The notes: a model not told the origin generated them from the sequence alone. A DNA stretch of 13,110 bases from CAYUJH01 sp964394585 (GCA_964394585.1 CAYMYI010000113.1:1-13110); one strand, 5' to 3'; shown: positions 1 through 8,644, numbered from the stretch's first letter. Program-made: numbers and translations.

Positions 1-11
1 TGCCCTTTTAC

Positions 12-60
12 AAAAAGGTATGAGTTAGCTAAAATTAGGCTAGCTGATACCTTTTTTTTT
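12..60 (+). terminator. Rho-independent terminator of a gene left of the window
   Basis: The arms AAAAAGGTAT (12-21) and ATACCTTTTT (47-56) pair perfectly. After one G-G mismatch the stem continues for eight more pairs including G-U wobbles (23-30 with 38-45), closing on a 7-base loop (31-37). A run of nine T (52-60) follows on the + strand, so it should end a + strand transcript entering from the left. The five A on the left arm could also give weak termination of leftward transcription. No coding sequence of the terminated gene is visible. Confidence 0.85.
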
Positions 61-265
61 GGCAATCCCGAGCGCTCTTCTCTTATCTTCGCAAACTTTT
101 ATACGCAAAACCTTACATTTCATTCACAAAATGTGAGATTTCAGGCATAAATCGTTACTTTTTCAAACAGTTGAGTAATAATATTTTGCACAAAACGCTT
201 ATATTATACCAACAAACGATTACAGTGTGGAAACTTTCACATTGCATACCACATACAGAATAGCC
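61..265. other. Intergenic leader of the Sel1 gene with one inverted repeat
   Basis: No gene is seen here. An inverted repeat of 9 bp arms (CTTACATTT at 112-120, AAATGTGAG at 128-136, one T-G wobble, 7-base spacer) could be an operator or a small hairpin. ATATTTTG at 181-188 is a poor match to the Bacteroidota -7 box TAnnTTTG, and no convincing -33 element precedes it, so the promoter of the downstream gene is not firmly located. Confidence 0.4.
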
Positions 266-2320
266 ATGAAACAAATATCCATTACAGCCATTGTATATTT
301 AACCTTTTTAGCCAGTGGCATGATGGCACAAAGCCCGATAAACGATATTAACACGTTAAAAGGGCGTGCTAATGCAGGAGATCCCACCTCTCTGTATCAA
401 CTCGGAAAAGTCTATGAAAATGGTGAAATGGGGCAAAAACAAAATATTAAAAAAGCCCTCGATTATTACGAAAAAGCTTCGCTACAACAATACGATTCTG
501 CTTTGTATGCTTTAGGTCGCATCTACAGCAAAGGAACCGGGGTGGATAAAAATGAGGCCATTGCACTTACCTATTATAAAACCGCCTCGCAAGGTGGGCA
601 CGCCGAAGCGAGCTACCAAGCAGGTATCGCATACGAACAAGGTGTTGGCATTACTCCAAGCCTAAAAGATGCCATAAAATACTATCTGATTGCCTTTGAG
701 CAAGGATATACCAATGCTTTTGATAAGCTACAAAAAATGCCGGTGGAGCAATATGCTGATAAAAACAGCAGTGCTTACGTAAAATATCAGGAGAAACTCA
801 CCGAAAAAGAAACTACTGCAGGTAGCGGCAACCCTGAAAAAGATTATGAGCTAGCACGAAAATATGAAACCGGACAAGGCGCGAGTAGGAACATGAAAAA
901 AGCTTACGAACTTTACAAAAGCTCTGCCGATGCAGGTTATTCCAAAGCGCAACTATCGCTAGGGCTCATGTATGCAAAAGGGGTCTACGTTCCACAAAAC
1001 AACCGGCTTGCTGTTAAATATCTGCTGGCTGCGGCAAATCAAGGTGAACTTAGCGCAGAAGCGGAATTGCGAAAATTTAATGTTCGGAAATTCTCGGATA
1101 CGAACTCCAAAGACTATTTAGTATACCAAGCTGATAATGGCGATGCGGAAAGTCAATATCGTTTATACCTTAACTATCTTTCCGGAGCACAAGGCTTTCC
1201 TCAAGACTTCGACAAGGCTATGGAATACTGCCAAAAAGCAGCGCTGCAAGACCACGAAGCGGCTATCATGACACTGGGCAATATGTACGAAAAAGGAGGC
1301 TATCGCATTGCTGCAAATCCTGAAATTGCCTTTCTGTGGTTCCGAAAAGCCGCCTACCTCGGTAACGACTCTGCTCGTTTTGTACTTGGCGAAATGTATG
1401 CATCCGGAAAAGGCGTACCAAAAGATGAAACCCGTGCAGTACGTTGGTATTTACAATCGGCAAATAGTGGGTTCGGTTTAGCACAATATCGCCTTTCTAA
1501 CTACGATGTTAAGAAATATGTAAACGAAAATGACCTAGAATATGTAAAATACAAAGCTGCTAAAGGCGATACAGGCGAACAACTTAAATTAGGGAAATAC
1601 TACTACAAACTCAACGATGTGCAAGCCGTTACTTGGCTGACCGAAGCGGGGAAGAACGGAGAACTAGAAGCACAGAAACTGCTTGCCGATATTTACCTGC
1701 ATGGCAAATGCAATGTCCCGGTTAACTACACGGCAAGTTTCCAGTGGTATTCCAAAGCAGCCGACCGATACGACCTAGAAGCCATTCGGCAATTAGCGTA
1801 TTTACACTCCAAAAATCTATCAGGCGAACCGGGAAACTATCTCGAAAAAGCATTCCAACGAGCCAACCAGTACCTTCGGTTAGCTAAAAAAGATACTACT
1901 ATTACCATTGATATTAAAATTTACCGCATTTTAGGAGAGATTTATGCCAAAGCCAACGACCACCAAAACGCAATCATTCACTTTACGGATTACATCCAAA
2001 ATTATGAGGAAGAATTAGACGAGCCCCTCAACCTTGTAGAAACGGTAGAACAACGGGCTAAATCTTATTTTGAATTGGAAAAATTCGAAAGCTGTGAATT
2101 AGATGCTGAAGTGGCACTGATTCATCTCGAAAACTTTAAGGAGCATCCGTCTATTAAACCTAACTATAAATATATTGGAGGATTGCTACTCTACTTGCAA
2201 GGCAAAGCAGTACTCAAAATTGGCAATACCCTGAAAGCCTGCCAACTCTTCCAAAAAGCACGAGTATCCGGCGTGGTGATTGATAGCGAGTACTACCAAT
2301 TCTGTATGAATGAGCGTTAG
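266..2320 (+). CDS. Exported Sel1-like repeat (TPR-type) protein
   Basis: A protein of 684 aa if started at the ATG at 266. This start is chosen because it opens directly with a signal peptide (MKQISITAIVYLTFLASGMMAQ); a GTG start at 227 would put 13 residues in front of it. The mature protein is a chain of about ten Sel1-like repeats of 34-38 residues, with the pattern A..LG..Y..G.GV..D...A..WY..AA. (clear at about residues 40-147, 190-260 and 295-403). Three copies of a separate ~27-residue linker interrupt the chain. The last ~140 residues look like ordinary TPR helices. Sel1 proteins are alpha-solenoid scaffolds for protein-protein contacts; I infer an envelope or periplasmic scaffold with unknown partners. 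There is no enzyme domain and no lipobox cysteine. It stands alone and converges on the next gene. Confidence 0.88.
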   Translation: MKQISITAIVYLTFLASGMMAQSPINDINTLKGRANAGDPTSLYQLGKVYENGEMGQKQNIKKALDYYEKASLQQYDSALYALGRIYSKGTGVDKNEAIALTYYKTASQGGHAEASYQAGIAYEQGVGITPSLKDAIKYYLIAFEQGYTNAFDKLQKMPVEQYADKNSSAYVKYQEKLTEKETTAGSGNPEKDYELARKYETGQGASRNMKKAYELYKSSADAGYSKAQLSLGLMYAKGVYVPQNNRLAVKYLLAAANQGELSAEAELRKFNVRKFSDTNSKDYLVYQADNGDAESQYRLYLNYLSGAQGFPQDFDKAMEYCQKAALQDHEAAIMTLGNMYEKGGYRIAANPEIAFLWFRKAAYLGNDSARFVLGEMYASGKGVPKDETRAVRWYLQSANSGFGLAQYRLSNYDVKKYVNENDLEYVKYKAAKGDTGEQLKLGKYYYKLNDVQAVTWLTEAGKNGELEAQKLLADIYLHGKCNVPVNYTASFQWYSKAADRYDLEAIRQLAYLHSKNLSGEPGNYLEKAFQRANQYLRLAKKDTTITIDIKIYRILGEIYAKANDHQNAIIHFTDYIQNYEEELDEPLNLVETVEQRAKSYFELEKFESCELDAEVALIHLENFKEHPSIKPNYKYIGGLLLYLQGKAVLKIGNTLKACQLFQKARVSGVVIDSEYYQFCMNER

Positions 2321-2380
2321 CAGCTTATGCTATTAATCTGTAAGGATTCATTGTTTCTAGTAAATTTTTCTCTCGTATAA

Positions 2381-2416
2381 AAAAGAGGCTGTTCCTTTGA
2401 AAGGACAGCCTCTTTT
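2381..2416. terminator. Bidirectional hairpin terminator between convergent genes
   Basis: The sequence AAAAGAGGCTGT-T-CCTTT (2381-2398) pairs with AAAGGACAGCCTCTTTT (2400-2416), with one bulged T and a very tight loop. The A-run and T-run flanking the GC-rich core let it serve the Sel1 gene on the + strand (stop at 2320) and the acidic exported protein gene on the - strand (stop at 2444). Confidence 0.85.
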
Positions 2417-2443
2417 GCAATAAATGAGCTAATGCGATGGATG

Positions 2444-2920
2444 CTAATTTTTCCGAATACTATCGAGCATTGTAAAAGCAGCTTCTTCGGCGTTCATATC
2501 CTCATCGTTAAAAGCGATTACCACGAAAAAGTTAGTGGAAGTCGATGGGTCAATTAGCCCACATAGAAGGATTGCCACGCCTTCGCGGTATCCGGCTACG
2601 TACATACCTTCGAAACTACGGGTTTGGATGGCTTGTACATCGTCGAGTTCTTCTAGTTCCATTTCTGAGGCTACCTGTAACGTGGCATTTTCCATGTCTT
2701 CTGCGGCAATATCTTCCTCAAAAATGTACATGTAGAAACTCATCTCGTTTCCGTTTGCTTCAAATTCATTTTCGGTATTTTTTACTACCTGAAAACCATC
2801 GGGGAAATCTATGGAAATACCGTAGTACTCCCACGTCCAAGTTTGTTGCGCAAAGGCAACGTGCTGCATTACCAAAACTCCCGTAATGGCAACGAGTACG
2901 GTACAAAGGGTTCTTTTCAT
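2444..2920 (-). CDS. Small, strongly acidic exported protein of unknown function
   Basis: A protein of 158 aa. Residues 1-24 form a typical signal peptide (MKR, hydrophobic core, AFA before QQ), so the mature protein of about 134 aa should be periplasmic or secreted. By my count the mature part has 28 Asp/Glu against 5 Lys/Arg, hence a very low pI. The order of elements (WEYYGISIDFPDGF, an acidic middle, then GMYVAGYREGVAILLCGL and a closing FTMLDSIRK helix) resembles small alpha/beta exported domains such as the DcrB/PsbP type; this is only a fold-level guess. The only mature Cys is in LLCGL and there is no lipobox. It lies 99 bp downstream of the nuclease gene on the same strand, without a visible terminator between, so co-transcription is possible. 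I do not recognise a named family. Confidence 0.75.
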   Translation of the reverse strand: MKRTLCTVLVAITGVLVMQHVAFAQQTWTWEYYGISIDFPDGFQVVKNTENEFEANGNEMSFYMYIFEEDIAAEDMENATLQVASEMELEELDDVQAIQTRSFEGMYVAGYREGVAILLCGLIDPSTSTNFFVVIAFNDEDMNAEEAAFTMLDSIRKN

Positions 2921-3019
2921 CTAAAGAAATACATTATGAAATGATGCCCAAGATAGGAAAACTTATGCATGTATTTACTGCCTGTAGCCCTAATAATTTC
3001 GCCTACGTCCACATGCCAA

Positions 3020-5953
3020 TCACTGTGCTGTGCCACCGTTATGATGAGCACTAAACTTCTGAATATAAGGCTGAAAATCAGAAGGTTCTACTGTAAATAA
3101 TTTGGCAGGGTTTAGTACATCTTGCCCTATCACTTTTAAAAAATCATGGGTATAGGTAAGGAAAGCTTCGTAGTTTTCAGGAGCATCTGCGAGTTGATAT
3201 TGTACATAGCCGTGGGAAAGTTTGCGAAAAAAGACGAATCCACTACTTATTTTATCGCGTTCTAGGTCGAAATCTTCGGGTATTCCCTTTAAGCTTCCAC
3301 GCTGAATCTCACTGATTACCAAAAACTTATATAATAGCAGCTGTATAATTTTTGCTTTCTCGGATTCGAGCAATAAAACGGTGCGGTCGCTCGCTTTTAA
3401 GTGTGCCTTTTCATAGCTTCCGGTTTTGTAATCGATAATGCGTAGGTGGTAATAGCCTTGTTCGCGTTGCAGGTCGATTCGGTCTGCCATCCCCGCAACG
3501 CGAAAGCGCTGGAGTGCCCCCGTAACAGGATCGGGAAAGGTGGCATGTCCTTCTAAGTATTGTTCTAACAATACCACTTGGAAAGGCTTCCCTTTCTGCT
3601 CTTGGTTTAAGTAACGTTTAATTAAGTCTAAAGCCGCTTCTTGCAACAAGTAGTTTCGTCCCGTATCGATATCCATAGCGCTTTTTTCATACTGAACAGC
3701 TTTTTTGATGCAATCGCGCAGCAGGGTATCATCTCTCAAAAAAGGCGCAAGCATTTCTGCCGTTACCACCTGCCCAATGTGCGGTTTCAAAATATCTTCG
3801 AGTGCCTTGTGTAAAATAGTGCCAAATGTTCGGGTATCGAGCCACTCTTCTACTTCTTCGGGATCTGTAAATTTGAGTACGTTTTTGTAAAAAAACTCAA
3901 GTGGATTGCTAATGTAGGTATTAATTGCCGAGGGACTGAAGCCTTTCTGCATGCTATGACGAAGGGCATTCAATACGGCTTCGTCTTTTTCTATGGTATC
4001 TTGCTGCTTTTCGGTGAACTCGGGGTTAGGCAACCGAATTGCCCGATGCACTATATTAATGTTGGGGAAAGCTTTCCACTCTTGTTCAATTTGCTGTATG
4101 AAGCGGCTCACCTCACCCCCGGCTAAACCTCCACCACTTTGAGCTGCTGTATTGTATACTAACGTGATGCGCTTTGCCCGATGGAACAATCGGTAAAAGG
4201 TGTAGGCAAACGAACCATCGTTTTCTTGGTAAGTGGGCAGCTTGTATTGGGCACGCATACCGAAAGGTAGCACGGAATCGAGCACTTTACTCTTGGGCAG
4301 GTGTCCTTCGTTGCAAGAGAGTACAATTACATGCTCGAAGTCGAGGGTGCGGCTTTCCAACATCCCCATAATTTGAAAAGGGCTAATCGGATCGCCGGTG
4401 AAAGGCACCGATTGGTTTTTCATCAGCTCTAACAAAAAAAAGCGAAAGGTGCGAAGGGAAATATCTTCAGCTGTTTTTGTAGCAAAAGCTTCTTCTAAAT
4501 TGTTAAGCAGCATGTAAAACTGATAGAGTTGCATATGATCTAGCCCTTTTGGCGAAACGAGGGCATCGAGCGTACTACACAATTGTTTGAGTTGCTGAAT
4601 TGCCTTTTGGAAACTGCCCTCCCACCCTTCAAAGAGTTGGCGTAAGAATGGTACCTCCCTGAAATGCTCTTGAATTTCTTTCTGAGTGATATATGCTTGG
4701 TTTTCCTTTCGGATTTTTAGAAGAATTTCCTCGATTGCTGTTCGGGTTTCGGGGTACATCAAAACATACGGATGTGCTAGTAGGTGTTCAAAATCGTGAT
4801 AATAGATACTCCATCGTTTCCTTTGTTGCGCCCGCTCTTGCATTTGAAATAACATGACGACCAAATCTGCCAATTGCGAATTGCGTAGCGATATGCCCAT
4901 AGTTAGGTTCAGATGCTGAGCCAACGGAAAGCCCCTTTCTGCATAGTCGGGTAGTGAATGCAATACCGGGTTGAGCATGCTGCCATCGGGCAGCAAGATA
5001 CCCACTTGGTTTACCTGCTGTTTTAGGGCTTCGAGGGCCCCCTCTTTTTGAAACTTTTCGATGGTTTCTGCCACGAGTTGCCCTGCATAACGCGCTTGGC
5101 TGAGTTCGTTCGGGGCTGCCACTAGCTCAACGGTTTTGGGAGTAGTGGCGAGTAAGTTGGCAAACGGAGTATCGGAAGAAAGCCATCGCTTTTGATAATT
5201 CCGAATATAATCGCCGGCTTCGTGCCATTCGTTCGCCATGTAATAGAGGTCGGCATCCCAAAATGTTGAAGCTTTGTTCAGTTTTAGCAACGTACGGATG
5301 ATGTCTTCCTCGGCGCCGGTCATCTGAGAGAATCCCACAAATGCCACGTGTTCAAGTGCCTTTTCTTCGGCTAGGGCTTCTAAGTTTTCGTGTACTTTAC
5401 GATAAGCAAGCCCGCTGTATGCCAATCCTTCGGCAAGAAGCTCGCGCCGAAAGGTGCGGTATGTTTGTTCGAGGTATTCCCAAAAAGCAAAGTAATTTAA
5501 TAGGGAAAGATGTTGAGTGAGGTCAAAGTTTTCGCCAAGTTCTTTGCGCCAACGTTCTAGTGCTTTTACTTCTTTCAGATACTCGAACACTTCGAGCGCA
5601 CGGGCTTCGGTCAGGTTTTTATCGAGCATGCTGAAATCTTTTAATAGTGTAAGCCCTAATGGGGTAAAGCGCTCGAGGTTATGTTCTCGCTTGGCATCAA
5701 ATTGCTTGTAAGTGTTAAACAGGCGAAGTAATAATGTTACTTGAGAAGGGACTTTTAGCCGGCTCATCTGCTGCACAAAATCATCCATCGATAAGATGTT
5801 AGGAGCGATGATGGGTTGTTGTACAACCCGTTGCAAGTACAATTGGAAATACATTGCCGCACGCCGCGAGGGTAATACCACATGAATTCGGTACAAATTA
5901 CTCCCATGTTGCTGATAGAGCGCTTCGGCTACTTCTTGAAGGAACGGAGGCAT
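3020..5953 (-). CDS. AddB/RexB-like PD-(D/E)XK nuclease
   Basis: A 977-aa protein with the layout of AddB, the helicase-like nuclease subunit of AddAB double-strand-break repair complexes. The N-terminus has VVLPSRRAAMYF (residues 25-36) where an active helicase would have a Walker A motif; no GKT/GKS is present, so ATPase activity is unlikely. VIVLSCNEGHLPKSK (542-556) matches the conserved inactive-helicase motif region. The C-terminal RecB-type nuclease looks complete: His715 in GTILHKALE, Asp824 in GMADRID, Asp841 and Lys843 in IIDYKTG, and Gln871/Tyr875 in IIQLLLYKF. The protein has only three cysteines (459, 547, 748), none placed for the AddB Fe-S cluster; TYISNPLEFFYK has Asn where a Cys is usual. 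Family knowledge suggests end resection with an AddA partner, but none is encoded here. The start at 5953 suits the usual length and the N-terminal motif. Confidence 0.88.
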   Translation of the reverse strand: MPPFLQEVAEALYQQHGSNLYRIHVVLPSRRAAMYFQLYLQRVVQQPIIAPNILSMDDFVQQMSRLKVPSQVTLLLRLFNTYKQFDAKREHNLERFTPLGLTLLKDFSMLDKNLTEARALEVFEYLKEVKALERWRKELGENFDLTQHLSLLNYFAFWEYLEQTYRTFRRELLAEGLAYSGLAYRKVHENLEALAEEKALEHVAFVGFSQMTGAEEDIIRTLLKLNKASTFWDADLYYMANEWHEAGDYIRNYQKRWLSSDTPFANLLATTPKTVELVAAPNELSQARYAGQLVAETIEKFQKEGALEALKQQVNQVGILLPDGSMLNPVLHSLPDYAERGFPLAQHLNLTMGISLRNSQLADLVVMLFQMQERAQQRKRWSIYYHDFEHLLAHPYVLMYPETRTAIEEILLKIRKENQAYITQKEIQEHFREVPFLRQLFEGWEGSFQKAIQQLKQLCSTLDALVSPKGLDHMQLYQFYMLLNNLEEAFATKTAEDISLRTFRFFLLELMKNQSVPFTGDPISPFQIMGMLESRTLDFEHVIVLSCNEGHLPKSKVLDSVLPFGMRAQYKLPTYQENDGSFAYTFYRLFHRAKRITLVYNTAAQSGGGLAGGEVSRFIQQIEQEWKAFPNINIVHRAIRLPNPEFTEKQQDTIEKDEAVLNALRHSMQKGFSPSAINTYISNPLEFFYKNVLKFTDPEEVEEWLDTRTFGTILHKALEDILKPHIGQVVTAEMLAPFLRDDTLLRDCIKKAVQYEKSAMDIDTGRNYLLQEAALDLIKRYLNQEQKGKPFQVVLLEQYLEGHATFPDPVTGALQRFRVAGMADRIDLQREQGYYHLRIIDYKTGSYEKAHLKASDRTVLLLESEKAKIIQLLLYKFLVISEIQRGSLKGIPEDFDLERDKISSGFVFFRKLSHGYVQYQLADAPENYEAFLTYTHDFLKVIGQDVLNPAKLFTVEPSDFQPYIQKFSAHHNGGTAQ

Positions 5954-6050
5954 GATGACGGAAAACTAAGTTTGATACCCAAAAAGGAAATTTACCACTC
6001 GTATAAAGTTATAGTAAGTTTTACTTTTTTGATGATAACTTATTTAAAAA

Positions 6051-6058
6051 CAAATCTA
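6051..6058 (-). promoter_or_regulatory. Possible -7 box for the nuclease gene
   Basis: Read on the - strand this is TAGATTTG, an exact match to the Bacteroidota -7 consensus TAnnTTTG. It lies about 97 bp upstream of the nuclease start. I see no good -33 element at the expected distance, which would fall inside the start of the VOC gene, so this is only a candidate. Confidence 0.3.
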
Positions 6059-6066
6059 TCTATCTT

Positions 6067-6420
6067 ATGTTAAAGCATGCAGCTCCGGTTCTAGCCTCAC
6101 TTAACATGGCAAATACTATCGAGTTTTATCAACACAAGCTTGGATTTTCTGTCGGTTATCACGATGCTAATTACGGCGTAGTACACCGCGACCAGGTGGT
6201 CATTCACTTTTGGAAATGCGATGATAAAATCCACCCTGAAAATACAAGCTGTTACTTGTATGTAAGCGAGGTCGATGACCTCTTCGAAGAAATGAAAGCC
6301 GCAGGAGTTGTACACCCGAACGGTACTTTAGAAGATAAACCCTGGGGTATGCGCGAATTTGCCATTCTCGATGAAGACGGCAACATGATTAAATTTGGGC
6401 AAAATCTGCCTCAGACCTAA
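6067..6420 (+). CDS. Glyoxalase/bleomycin-resistance-like VOC superfamily protein
   Basis: A 117-aa single-domain protein. The N-terminal APVLASLNMANTIEFYQHKLGF has the first beta strand and helix of the vicinal oxygen chelate fold (PVL.S.D...T..FY...LGF pattern). The second half has CYLYVSEVDDLFEEMKAAGV followed by WGMREFAILDEDGNMIKFGQ, the second strand-helix unit and the signature closing strands seen in bleomycin-resistance-type members. VOC proteins of this size act as homodimers: some bind bleomycin-like drugs, others are lyases or dioxygenases. The substrate cannot be deduced here, and drug resistance should not be assumed. The ATG at 6067 is the first reasonable start. The gene is divergent from the nuclease gene (113 bp apart) and convergent with glutamine synthetase. 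Confidence 0.88.
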   Translation: MLKHAAPVLASLNMANTIEFYQHKLGFSVGYHDANYGVVHRDQVVIHFWKCDDKIHPENTSCYLYVSEVDDLFEEMKAAGVVHPNGTLEDKPWGMREFAILDEDGNMIKFGQNLPQT

Positions 6421-6455
6421 AAAAAAGCCCCATTCTCATGGGCTGAAAATGGGGC
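6419..6455 (-). terminator. Terminator of glutamine synthetase, abutting the VOC stop codon
   Basis: GCCCCATT (6427-6434) pairs with AATGGGGC (6448-6455) across a 13-base loop. On the - strand the stem is followed by eight T (complement of 6419-6426), as expected for the end of the glutamine synthetase transcript. There is no T-run on the + side, so it is a poor intrinsic terminator for the VOC gene, whose TAA (6418-6420) supplies part of the A-tract. A second hairpin, AGCCCCAT with ATGGGCT (6426-6433 with 6438-6444, one bulge), shares one arm and would compete with it. Confidence 0.75.
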
Positions 6456-6481
6456 AATGTGCTTGAACATATTCGGTTTAC

Positions 6482-8644
6482 CTAACGCAAAAAGAGCATT
6501 TCGCGGTATTTCGGAAGCGGCCACTGTTCGCTGTCAACAAATAGTTCGAGCTTATCAACTGCATAGCGGATTTTTTCAAAATACTTTCCTTTCACATCGT
6601 CGCAATAGGCTTTTGCCATAGCGTGGGTATCCTCTATCTTGTTCACGCGTTTGCGTTCGTTGATCATATCGGTTACCAAAACCTTCACGGTTTCGATGTG
6701 GTTGGTAATCTCATCGATACTTTGGAGAATGGCGGTGTAGTCGAGCCCTAGGCTTTTCAGACCGTTTGCGTTGGAAATCAGTTTATTTTGATAGGTAATT
6801 GCCGTAGGGATGATGTGGTTCAGTGCCAAATCGCCCATAATCCGCGATTCGATCTGGATTTTACGGATGTAGTTTTCTAACAAGATTTCGCGACGCGCTT
6901 CCAGTTCTCGCTTCGAGCACACGTTGAATTGCTCAAATAATTTTACCGATTTTTCGGAAAGATAGGCATCGAGTGCACTCGGTGTATCGCGGAGGTTAGA
7001 AAGTCCACGTTTTTCTGCTTCTTTTTCCCATTCTTCAGAGTAGCCATCGCCTTCGAAACGGATAGGCGCACTTTCTTGAATGTAACGGCGGAGCACATCA
7101 ACAATCGCTAGGCGTTTTTCCTTTCCTTTTTCAACTTCTTTCTCTACCTCATTTGCAAAAAGAGTAAGTTGATGGGCTACCATAAGGTTTAGTGCCGTCA
7201 TAGGTGCCGCCGGATTGGTATCGGCTCCTACGGCACGTAACTCAAACTTATTACCTGTAAAAGCAAACGGAGAAGTGCGGTTACGATCGGTATTATCCAA
7301 GATGATTTCAGGAATTTTATCGATTCCTAACTTCATATACATATTATCGCCTTTCTCAATTTTGATGTTGCCATTGTGGGCAAGTTCATCGAGTACGGCG
7401 GTAAGTTGCGAGCCAACAAACACCGACATAATTGCAGGCGGAGCTTCGTTAGCTCCCAAGCGGTAGTCGTTGCCGGCAGAAGCAATGCTTGCCCGAAGCA
7501 AATCGGCATGCTCGTGTACTGCCTTGATGGTGTTTACAAAGAAGGTAAGAAACATCAAATTTTCGCGTGCTGCACTGCGAGGCTGTAACAAGTTCAGCCC
7601 GTCGGAGGTCATCAAAGCCCAGTTATTATGTTTGCCGCTACCATTTAAACCGGCAAACGGTTTTTCATGAAACAATACCTTTAAATGATGGCGTTCGGCT
7701 ACGCGTTCCATCAAATCTTTCAGGAGTACGTTGTGGTCAACGGCTACGTTCATTTCTTCAAACAAAGGCGCTACTTCAAACTGGCTAGGGGCTACCTCGT
7801 TATGGCGAGTACTTACCGGAATGCCCAGCTTGTGCGCTTCAATTTCAAAGTCGCGCATAAATTGGTACACACGCGTAGGGATTGATCCAAAGTAGTGGTC
7901 GTCGAGTTGTTGTCCGCGTGCGGGGGCATGCCCGAATACCGTTCTGCCACCCATTACCAAATCGGGGCGGGCATCAAACAACGCACGGTCTACCACGAAG
8001 TATTCTTGTTCGCATCCTAGTGTCGGGATTACTCGGTTCACGTTGCGGTCAAAAAAGCGGCAAACACGCGTAGCAGCTTTGTCAATCGCTTCGTTCGCTT
8101 TTAATAATGGAGCTTTGTAGTCAAGCGCCTCGCCGGTATACGATACAAACACCGTAGGTATACATAAGGTGTTTTCCATGATAAACATAGGCGAGCTAGG
8201 ATCCCATGCTGTGTATCCACGGGCTTCAAACGTGCTACGGATGCCACCACTCGGAAACGAAGAGGCATCGGGTTCTTGCTGTACTAACGCATTGCCCTTA
8301 AAGCTTTCCATACCTTTGGCTGCATTGAAAAACGTGTCGTGTTTTTCGGCTGTGGCTCCGGTAAGCGGCTGAAACCAGTGCGTATAGTGTGTGATTCCTT
8401 TTTCCATTGCCCACATTTTCACAGAAGCGGCAATAGCATCGGCTGCGCCTTTGCTAATCTTCTTGCCTTTTTCGATGGCTTGCTTGATTTCCTCAAAAAT
8501 TTCCGGAGCCAATCGGCTTTGCATTTGCTCCACACCGAAAGCCTTCTCTCCGAAGTAATCAGAGATTTTGTTTGAAGGAGCTTTAACCTCTACATACGTG
8601 CGCTCTTGCACTTTTTGTAGCGCATCAAACCTTAGTCTTGACAT
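6482..8644 (-). CDS. glnN: Glutamine synthetase type III
   Basis: A 720-aa protein, the size of GSIII enzymes (about 700-730 aa) and far longer than GSI (~470) or GSII (~360). It makes glutamine from glutamate, ammonium and ATP in the cytoplasm. Visible signatures are GCEQEYFVVD (residues 210-219, metal/glutamate-binding glutamates), NEVAPSQFEVAP (282-293), HEKPFAGLNGSGKHNNWAL (326-344, ATP and glutamate binding) and NRTSPFAFTGNKFELRAVG (455-473, catalytic and metal-binding region). The N-terminal ~100 residues and the long helical C-terminus (from about 580) are GSIII-specific and belong to its dodecamer interface. The reading frame is intact and no key motif is missing. No PII or nitrogen-regulator gene is beside it. 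It is divergent from an NSS transporter across 393 bp and ends in a clear terminator. Confidence 0.96.
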   Translation of the reverse strand: MSRLRFDALQKVQERTYVEVKAPSNKISDYFGEKAFGVEQMQSRLAPEIFEEIKQAIEKGKKISKGAADAIAASVKMWAMEKGITHYTHWFQPLTGATAEKHDTFFNAAKGMESFKGNALVQQEPDASSFPSGGIRSTFEARGYTAWDPSSPMFIMENTLCIPTVFVSYTGEALDYKAPLLKANEAIDKAATRVCRFFDRNVNRVIPTLGCEQEYFVVDRALFDARPDLVMGGRTVFGHAPARGQQLDDHYFGSIPTRVYQFMRDFEIEAHKLGIPVSTRHNEVAPSQFEVAPLFEEMNVAVDHNVLLKDLMERVAERHHLKVLFHEKPFAGLNGSGKHNNWALMTSDGLNLLQPRSAARENLMFLTFFVNTIKAVHEHADLLRASIASAGNDYRLGANEAPPAIMSVFVGSQLTAVLDELAHNGNIKIEKGDNMYMKLGIDKIPEIILDNTDRNRTSPFAFTGNKFELRAVGADTNPAAPMTALNLMVAHQLTLFANEVEKEVEKGKEKRLAIVDVLRRYIQESAPIRFEGDGYSEEWEKEAEKRGLSNLRDTPSALDAYLSEKSVKLFEQFNVCSKRELEARREILLENYIRKIQIESRIMGDLALNHIIPTAITYQNKLISNANGLKSLGLDYTAILQSIDEITNHIETVKVLVTDMINERKRVNKIEDTHAMAKAYCDDVKGKYFEKIRYAVDKLELFVDSEQWPLPKYREMLFLR

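Noticed and set aside
227..265. Upstream GTG start giving a 13-residue N-terminal extension of the Sel1 protein
   Set aside because: The ATG at 266 begins exactly at a canonical signal peptide; the extension (METFTLHTTYRIA) would bury it.
2545..2886. 113-codon + strand ORF opposite the acidic exported protein
   Set aside because: Arg/Leu-rich, no recognisable pattern, while the opposite strand has a proper signal peptide and a sensible protein.
6067..6420. Calling the VOC protein a bleomycin-resistance determinant
   Set aside because: The fold and closing signature fit, but this superfamily covers many unrelated functions and there is no resistance or mobile context here.
6426..6444. Alternative hairpin overlapping the glutamine synthetase terminator, resembling an attenuator switch
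   Set aside because: It lies after both stop codons, so there is no downstream gene on either strand for it to control; probably a by-product of the C-run/G-run composition.
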